Shown: piece by piece, positions 31,737-36,271 of the stretch
Position numbering within the stretch: position 1 is the stretch's first letter
How the letters are laid out: the number at the start of each line of letters is the position of its first letter
Source: Bacilli bacterium
Lineage (GTDB): Bacteria; Bacillota_I; Bacilli_A; RF39; UBA660
Direction of reading: 5' to 3'
Assembly (NCBI GenBank): GCA_016290195.1
Contig: JAEETF010000038.1
Span: 1 to 36,271 of the forward strand
Length of the DNA stretch: 36,271 nucleotides
Translations under genes and position numbers: made by a program
The notes under the pieces: model-generated
The model's input: only the letters and a program-made list of their open reading frames with translations
Database searches by the model: none
What the model was told of the DNA's origin: nothing

Positions 31737-32652
31737 CGGCATTTTTAAAATTCATTTTAGCTATTTCTTTTAACTTAGAAATACCATATTTTTCTTTTAT
31801 AGTTTTAGCAACTTCATCAACTGCAGTTCCCGCACCTTTTGGTAAGAACATATCAAGACTTTGTCCTAATTTGTCAAATTCTTTTATAAATATAAACCTA
31901 CTAATCATAGATGCACACGCAACACTTAAGCATTTATCTTCAGCTTTTGTTGTAAAAGTAATACCACGACATACTTCTTTCGAATCCCTAAGATAACTAT
32001 AATAAACAAACTCCTTGGCAAATTGGTCAACAACAATATAGTCTGTATTATGATATTGTTTAGCAAGTTCAATTAAAACTTTGTTATGAAGAATAGCTTT
32101 AATTTTATTCATATTTAAATCCTTTGAATAAAAATTATTATACTCTTTATTAGTTAAGATGAAACTTTTATATGGAATTCTTTTAATAATTTTTGGTACT
32201 ATTTCCATAATTTTCTCATCAGTTATTTTTTTAGAATCTCTTACTCCTAATTCTTCTAGAAAAGGAATATCTTCCTTCGTAACATAACTGCTAGTAACAA
32301 CAATAGGGCCAAAGAAATCCCCAGTTCCAACTTCATCAGAACCAATAGTAGTAGCATTATATAATTTTTTATCAATAGGATTTTCTTTTTTTTCTTTTGT
32401 TTCTTTTTTCTCTTTTTCTTTAATTTCTTTACCTGGATTTAAATGCCTTTCGAGTTCTTTCCACATATTCGCATCTATATCAGCACTTACTCCTTGAAAA
32501 ACCATAGATCCTGATTCATATAAAGTTACTACAGTATCTTCTTCATCAGCTTGAAAAATCGCATATTGTGGTGTTTTTTCACGTTTTTTATCTTGAAAAT
32601 ATTCAATAGCTTTTTGTTTAGTATTTTCACTTACTTTAAATGATATAGTCAT
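31720..32652 (-). CDS. rnhC: Ribonuclease HIII
   Basis: 310 residues. The N-terminal TBP-like substrate-binding domain (about 1-75) is followed by a Lys/Glu-rich linker (about 76-95) and the RNase H core. TTIGSDEVGTGDFFGPIVV gives Asp106-Glu107; RDSKKITDEKI, IVVDQF and SVACASMISRFIFI give the remaining RNase HIII motifs. It removes the RNA strand of RNA-DNA hybrids. The N-terminal domain and the DE rather than DEAG motif separate it from RNase HII. AGGAGG precedes ATG on the minus strand, with a TAAAAT -10 a little upstream. It is divergent from cvpA; in Bacillus rnhC is also close to cvpA. Confidence 0.93.
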   Translation of the reverse strand: MTISFKVSENTKQKAIEYFQDKKREKTPQYAIFQADEEDTVVTLYESGSMVFQGVSADIDANMWKELERHLNPGKEIKEKEKKETKEKKENPIDKKLYNATTIGSDEVGTGDFFGPIVVTSSYVTKEDIPFLEELGVRDSKKITDEKIMEIVPKIIKRIPYKSFILTNKEYNNFYSKDLNMNKIKAILHNKVLIELAKQYHNTDYIVVDQFAKEFVYYSYLRDSKEVCRGITFTTKAEDKCLSVACASMISRFIFIKEFDKLGQSLDMFLPKGAGTAVDEVAKTIKEKYGISKLKEIAKMNFKNAEKLSD

Positions 32653-32719
32653 AAAAATGCCTCCTACATTTATTTTACCATAAAAAATTAAAAATCTTTC
32701 TTTTTATTTCATTTTGTAA

Positions 32720-32725
32720 TATAAT
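32720..32725 (+). promoter_or_regulatory. -10 element of the cvpA-trxA unit
   Basis: TATAAT with a poor -35 (tttctt at 32697-32702, 17-nt spacing), 25 nt upstream of the cvpA start. Confidence 0.45.
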
Positions 32726-32749
32726 TTTAATAGAAGGGTGTATGATTTG

Positions 32750-33457
32750 ATGAATTTTATTGATATTTTAATAATTGTTTTCTTAGCATTTGGTGCCTTT
32801 TTAGGATTTATAAGAGGATTTTTTAGAGAATTAGTATCAGCTTGTGGTTTTATAATTGCGGTAATACTTGCATTTTTATTTAAAAATCCAGTATCAGCAT
32901 TTTTATATTCTCATTTACCATTTTTTAAATTTGGTTCCTTACTTAAAGGTGCACCAGTATTAAATATTTTACTTTATGAAATAATTGCATTTTTAATTAT
33001 GTTAGCAATCTTTATGATTATTGTAGAAATAATAAAATTTGTAACTAAATTAGTAGAATTTGTATTAAAATTAACTATTATTTTAGGTATACCATCTAAA
33101 ATACTTGGAGCAGTAGTAGGTTTAGTAGAATTTTATATTATAACATTTATTATACTTTATGTTATGTCAATGCCAGTTAATTCATTTGATGCATTAAATT
33201 CATCTAAACTTAAAAATCCAATATTAACAAAAACACCAATATTATCACATTTTGTAGATAAAAGTGTAGAAATATTTGATGAATTTGAAGAATTAAAAGA
33301 TAAGTATAGTGATACTACAAATGAGCAATTTAATAATGATACTGTTGATTTAATGCTTAAATATAACATAGTATCTAAAAAAACTATTGAAAAATTAGTT
33401 GAAGACAAAAAAATAGAAGTAGATAAAGAAATACTTGATAAATACGAGGAGGAATAA
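32750..33457 (+). CDS. CvpA family membrane protein
   Basis: About 235 residues with four helices in the first 150 residues and a charged cytosolic tail. MNFIDILIIVFLAFGAFLGFIRGFFRELVSACGFIIAVILAF is the CvpA signature (DxxIxxxxxxxxxxGxxxGfxxe). CvpA proteins are needed for colicin V production in E. coli and for envelope homeostasis; Bacillus YshB is the nearest named example. The exact start is uncertain: ATG 32750 or TTG 32747, both behind GAAGGGTG; the track GTG 32738 overlaps that site. It is followed two bases later by trxA. Confidence 0.82.
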   Translation: MNFIDILIIVFLAFGAFLGFIRGFFRELVSACGFIIAVILAFLFKNPVSAFLYSHLPFFKFGSLLKGAPVLNILLYEIIAFLIMLAIFMIIVEIIKFVTKLVEFVLKLTIILGIPSKILGAVVGLVEFYIITFIILYVMSMPVNSFDALNSSKLKNPILTKTPILSHFVDKSVEIFDEFEELKDKYSDTTNEQFNNDTVDLMLKYNIVSKKTIEKLVEDKKIEVDKEILDKYEEE

Positions 33458-33459
33458 AT

Positions 33460-33762
33460 ATGGCTGTTATACATGGAAATGATAATAATTTTGAAGAATT
33501 AATAAAAGAAGGAATAGTAATAGTTGATATGTTTGCTACTTGGTGTGGACCTTGTAAAATGCTTGGACCTGTTGTTGAAGAACTATCAAATGAATATACA
33601 AATATTAAATTTGTTAAAATAGATGTTGATGAATGTGCTGATGTAGCTAAAAGATATGGTATTATGAGTATTCCAACATTAATTAAATTTGAAAATGGTC
33701 AAGAAATTGATAAAAAAATTGGTTTTATAAATAAAGAACAATTTAAAGAATGGTTAAAATAG
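33460..33762 (+). CDS. trxA: Thioredoxin
   Basis: 100 residues, standard thioredoxin: IVDMFATWCGPCKMLGP with the redox cysteines Cys29 and Cys32, cis-proline in GIMSIPTLIKFENGQ. It reduces protein disulfides in the cytosol. GAGGAGGAA precedes ATG 33460 directly after cvpA, so the two are cotranscribed. A terminator follows. Confidence 0.95.
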   Translation: MAVIHGNDNNFEELIKEGIVIVDMFATWCGPCKMLGPVVEELSNEYTNIKFVKIDVDECADVAKRYGIMSIPTLIKFENGQEIDKKIGFINKEQFKEWLK

Positions 33763-33785
33763 AAATTACTTTCTATTTTTTTCTT
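33758..33785 (+). terminator. Terminator after trxA
   Basis: aatagaaa/tttctatt stem with a 4-nt loop, then a T-rich run; it overlaps the trxA stop codon. Confidence 0.75.
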
Positions 33786-33813
33786 TTAATGATAGAATAT
33801 ATGTGGTGATTTT

Positions 33814-34641
33814 ATGAAAAAACTTATTTATCCAACAAGTTTAAATTTAATTGAAAAATCTATTGATTTAATAGATGGTTTTATTGTGGGTATAAATAGT
33901 TTAAGTGTAAATATACCATTAGTAATAGAAAAAGAAGAAATTACTAAATTTAATTATGATAAAGAAATATTTATTAGTTTGAATAAAAATATTTTTAATA
34001 GTGATATTGAAGATTTAAAAGATACATTATTATATTTAAAAGATAAAAAAATATCTGGTATTTTATTTTATGATTTAAGTGTATTAAAATTAGTAAATGA
34101 ACTTAATATTAATATTCCACTTGTATGGTCACAAGAACATTTAACAACTAATTATTTAACATGTAATTATTATTATGAAAAAGGTTGTACATATGTTAAT
34201 CTATCTAGTGAAATTACTTTAAAAGAAATAATTGATATTACTTCTAAAACAAAACTTTTGACAATTGTTCCTATTTTTGGTTATTTACCTATGTTTAATT
34301 CTAAAAGACATATAGTTAATAATTATTTAGATACTTTTAATTTAGATAAAAATTCAAATGTTCATTATATGTATAAAGAAAATAATTATTATCCTATATT
34401 AGATGATAAAAATGGTACTACAGCTTATAGTAGTAAAATCTTAAATGGTTTAGATGAAATAAATATATTATCTAAAAATAAAGTGGCTTATGTAACATAT
34501 AATAGTTTTAATATTGATGATAATAAATTTTTAAAAGTACTTGAAGGAGAAAATCCTGATAACTTATTTAATAATACAGATAAAGGTTTCTTATATAAAG
34601 AAACTATATATAGGGTGAAGAAAAATGATAAAGAAAATTAA
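33814..34641 (+). CDS. U32-like protein, TrhP1 (YrrN)-like
   Basis: 275 residues, shorter and more divergent than the next gene but with a similar TIM-barrel-like layout (IDGFIVGINSLS, ISGILFYDLSVLKLVNELNINIPLVWSQEHLTTNY). In Bacillus two U32 proteins, YrrN and YrrO (TrhP1 and TrhP2), lie together upstream of greA and are needed for 5-hydroxyuridine at wobble position 34 of tRNAs; the order here is the same apart from a missing udk. The conserved U32 cysteine set is not seen in this protein, so it is probably an accessory partner. It overlaps the next gene by 17 nt. Confidence 0.7.
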   Translation: MKKLIYPTSLNLIEKSIDLIDGFIVGINSLSVNIPLVIEKEEITKFNYDKEIFISLNKNIFNSDIEDLKDTLLYLKDKKISGILFYDLSVLKLVNELNINIPLVWSQEHLTTNYLTCNYYYEKGCTYVNLSSEITLKEIIDITSKTKLLTIVPIFGYLPMFNSKRHIVNNYLDTFNLDKNSNVHYMYKENNYYPILDDKNGTTAYSSKILNGLDEINILSKNKVAYVTYNSFNIDDNKFLKVLEGENPDNLFNNTDKGFLYKETIYRVKKNDKEN

Positions 34642-35830
34642 AAAGCCAGAACTTTTAGCTCCAGCAGGTGATCTTGAAAGACTTAAATATGCATTTATTT
34701 ATGGAGCTGATGCTGTATATGTTGGTGGTCCAGAATATGGACTTAGGGCTAATGCTATTAATTTTACATATGATGAACTTAAAGAAGCTACTAATTTTGC
34801 TCATAATTTAAATAAAAAAATATATGTTACTATTAATATTGCTATGCATAATAGTGAAGTTGATGGTTTATATGATTATTTAAAGAAATTGGAAGAAATA
34901 GGTGTAGATGCTATAATAGCTAGTGATCCAGCTATTATAAAAATGGCACTTGATAAAACTAATATTCCAGTTCATATTTCAACACAACAATCAACACTTA
35001 ATTATGAATCAGTTGCATACTGGAAAAATGAAGGAGCAACTCGTGTAGTACTTGGAAGAGAAACATCTAAAGATGATATTAAAATGATTAAAGAAAAAGT
35101 AGATATAGAACTTGAATGTTTTATTCATGGAGCTATGTGTGCATCATTAAGTGGTAGATGCGTTATGTCTAATTTTTTAACTGCTAGAGATGCAAATAGA
35201 GGTGGATGTAGTCAAATATGTCGTTGGGATTTTGATTTATTAGATAGTCAAATGAATGAATTAAAAGGAGATAAACCATTTACATTTTGTGCAAAAGATT
35301 TATCAATGCTTAAATATATTGGTGATATGATAGAACTTGGTATAGATTCTTTTAAAATAGAAGGAAGAATGCGTTCTATTTATTATGTTGCTACAGTTAT
35401 AAACATTTATCGTAAGGCAATAGATGATTATTTTGATGGAAAATTTGAATATAATAAGGAGTATGAACATATACTTAGAAGGGTTGCTAATCGTGATGCT
35501 ATACCACAATTCTTTAATGGAGAATATGGTAAAGAAGTGCAATATTATAATGGTCGTGAAGAAATATCTAATCAAGATTTTTTAGGAATAGTTTTATCAT
35601 ATAATCCTGAAACTAAACTTGCATTAATTGAACAACGTAATTATTTTAAAATAGGTGACGAAGTAGAATTTTTTGGACCAAATTTAGATACAACTAGTTA
35701 CAAAATAGAAAAAATATATGATGAAAATATGGAAGAAATAGATATAGTAAGACATCCTAAACAATTAGTATATTTAAAATTAGATTTTGAAGTACAAAAG
35801 TATGACATGATTAGAATTAAAATTATGTGA
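34625..35830 (+). CDS. U32 family protein TrhP2 (YrrO)-like, tRNA U34 hydroxylation
   Basis: 401 residues, a typical U32 peptidase-family protein: KPELLAPAGDLERLKYAFIYGADAVYVGGPEYGLRA at the start, VHISTQQSTLNYESVAYW, and the cysteine-rich core ECFIHGAMCASLSGRCVMSNF...RGGCSQICRW, which is thought to hold an Fe-S cluster. Then FKIEGRMRS and a C-terminal beta domain. Bacillus YrrO and E. coli YegQ act in prephenate-dependent 5-hydroxyuridine formation at tRNA position 34; peptidase activity is doubtful for this subgroup. The placement before greA matches Bacillus. It ends in TGA. Confidence 0.88.
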   Translation: MIKKIKKPELLAPAGDLERLKYAFIYGADAVYVGGPEYGLRANAINFTYDELKEATNFAHNLNKKIYVTINIAMHNSEVDGLYDYLKKLEEIGVDAIIASDPAIIKMALDKTNIPVHISTQQSTLNYESVAYWKNEGATRVVLGRETSKDDIKMIKEKVDIELECFIHGAMCASLSGRCVMSNFLTARDANRGGCSQICRWDFDLLDSQMNELKGDKPFTFCAKDLSMLKYIGDMIELGIDSFKIEGRMRSIYYVATVINIYRKAIDDYFDGKFEYNKEYEHILRRVANRDAIPQFFNGEYGKEVQYYNGREEISNQDFLGIVLSYNPETKLALIEQRNYFKIGDEVEFFGPNLDTTSYKIEKIYDENMEEIDIVRHPKQLVYLKLDFEVQKYDMIRIKIM

Positions 35831-35836
35831 TTTATA

Positions 35837-35865
35837 TTGACATTAATTTTGATTAGTGGTATTAT
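35837..35865 (+). promoter_or_regulatory. Promoter of greA
   Basis: TTGACA at 35837-35842, 17-nt spacer, TATTAT at 35860-35865, starting directly after the U32 stop. Confidence 0.8.
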
Positions 35866-35897
35866 TTAGAGGCTTAACAAATATGAGGTGAATTTAA

Positions 35898-36271
35898 ATG
35901 GCTAATAAAAAAGAAGTTTTTTTAACACAATCTGGATTAGATGATTTAAAAAAAGAATTAGATCACTTAAAACTAGAGAAACGACCAGAAATTATAAATG
36001 CACTTAAAGATGCTAGAGCTCAAGGAGATTTAAGTGAGAATGCTGAATATGATGCTGCAAGAAATGAACAAGCAATTGTAGAAGGTAAAATAGCTGAACT
36101 TGAAGCTATGATTGAAAATGCAGTTATTATTAAAGAAGTTAATACTGATAAAGTTGCACTTGGAACTACAGTTAAATTAAAATATTTAGAAGATGGAGAA
36201 GTAGATGAATACGCAATTGTTGGTAGTAAAGAAGCAGATCCATTTGCTAATAAAATATCTAATGAATCTCC
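35898..36271 (+). CDS. greA: Transcription elongation factor GreA, partial
   Basis: The gene begins at ATG 35898 (GAGGTG at 35885-35890) and runs off the window after about 124 codons; it is missing from the ORF track. MANKKEVFLTQSGLDDLKKELDHLKLEKRPEI and the tip motif ARAQGDLSENAEYDAARNEQ (the acidic residues that act in RNA polymerase cleavage) are clear, followed by the start of the FKBP-like C-terminal domain (LGTTVKLKYLEDGE). GreA rescues backtracked RNA polymerase. About 35 residues should remain beyond the end. Confidence 0.95.
   Translation, partial: MANKKEVFLTQSGLDDLKKELDHLKLEKRPEIINALKDARAQGDLSENAEYDAARNEQAIVEGKIAELEAMIENAVIIKEVNTDKVALGTTVKLKYLEDGEVDEYAIVGSKEADPFANKISNES

Noticed and set aside
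33157-33474. 105-aa minus-strand ORF over cvpA
   Set aside because: Antisense shadow with Ser/Leu/Ile bias; cvpA and trxA on the plus strand explain the region. The same applies to the other minus-strand ORFs over coding genes (for example 2506, 6816, 8280, 8571, 8979, 12664, 16377, 24865, 28982, 29213, 30942, 35303).
34625-35830. Collagenase-type protease (U32 annotation)
   Set aside because: The subgroup next to greA belongs to tRNA wobble hydroxylation; peptidase activity is not supported by context.

Overview
The window is about 36 kb of very AT-rich, densely packed chromosome from a low-GC Gram-positive bacterium of the Bacilli or Tenericutes type. Several features point there: fused SecDF, ComN-like regulator next to secDF and rel, RNase HIII, the mreC-mreD-spoIVFA-spoIVFB-rplU-prp-rpmA neighbourhood of Bacillus, L27 with a Prp-cleavable N-terminus, GGAGG-type ribosome binding sites, and many U-rich intrinsic terminators. 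The gene set and extreme AT bias would fit an uncultured gut lineage such as RF39, but the species cannot be named from sequence alone. UGA is used as a normal stop codon (galE, the U32 gene and others), so this is not the Mollicutes UGA=Trp code. I see no tRNA, rRNA, CRISPR array, IS element or phage.

Layout. 1-1.36 kb: end of a suf Fe-S operon (sufD 3' end, sufS). 1.4-4.0 kb: lipoprotein, YgjP-like metallopeptidase, coiled-coil/M23 peptidoglycan hydrolase, and a Cse60-like small protein missing from the ORF track. 4.1-12.8 kb: long operon comN-secDF-rel-AI-2E permease-hisS-aspS-hypothetical, in a Bacillus-like order. 12.9-19.5 kb: surface module with a 1245-aa SH3/glucosaminidase/Ig-like protein, a convergent PASTA protein without a kinase domain, and a GT2 glycosyltransferase. 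19.5-23.4 kb: SPOR protein (SpoIIB-like by position), radC, mreC, mreD, spoIVFA, and spoIVFB broken by an in-frame UGA. 23.4-25.9 kb: ribosomal block with an L21 leader, rplU, prp, rpmA, an attenuator leader, infC, rpmI and rplT. 26.0-29.1 kb: glycan genes (GT4, Alg14-like, Alg13-like, galE). 29.1-30.3 kb: exported protein of unknown function. 30.35-31.5 kb: a large structured noncoding RNA of about 580 nt followed by a four-helix membrane protein. 31.7-36.3 kb: rnhC (minus), cvpA, trxA, two U32 tRNA-hydroxylation proteins and the start of greA.

The most striking element is the RNA at about 30349-30930. It has its own near-consensus promoter and lies directly upstream of a protein carrying the DxxxD and glycine signature of OapA. 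I identify it as an OLE (ornate, large, extremophilic) RNA with its membrane partner. Here it is a compact two-gene unit, outside the isoprenoid/recN-type operon where OLE is usually found.

Other points to check: the UGA in spoIVFB at the first Gly of the PFGG motif; Rel with HE...KD in place of HD...ED in its hydrolase site; competing terminator and antiterminator pairings in the infC leader together with a probable AUC start codon; and a 76-residue Lys/Ala/Thr-rich tail on ribosomal protein L20.
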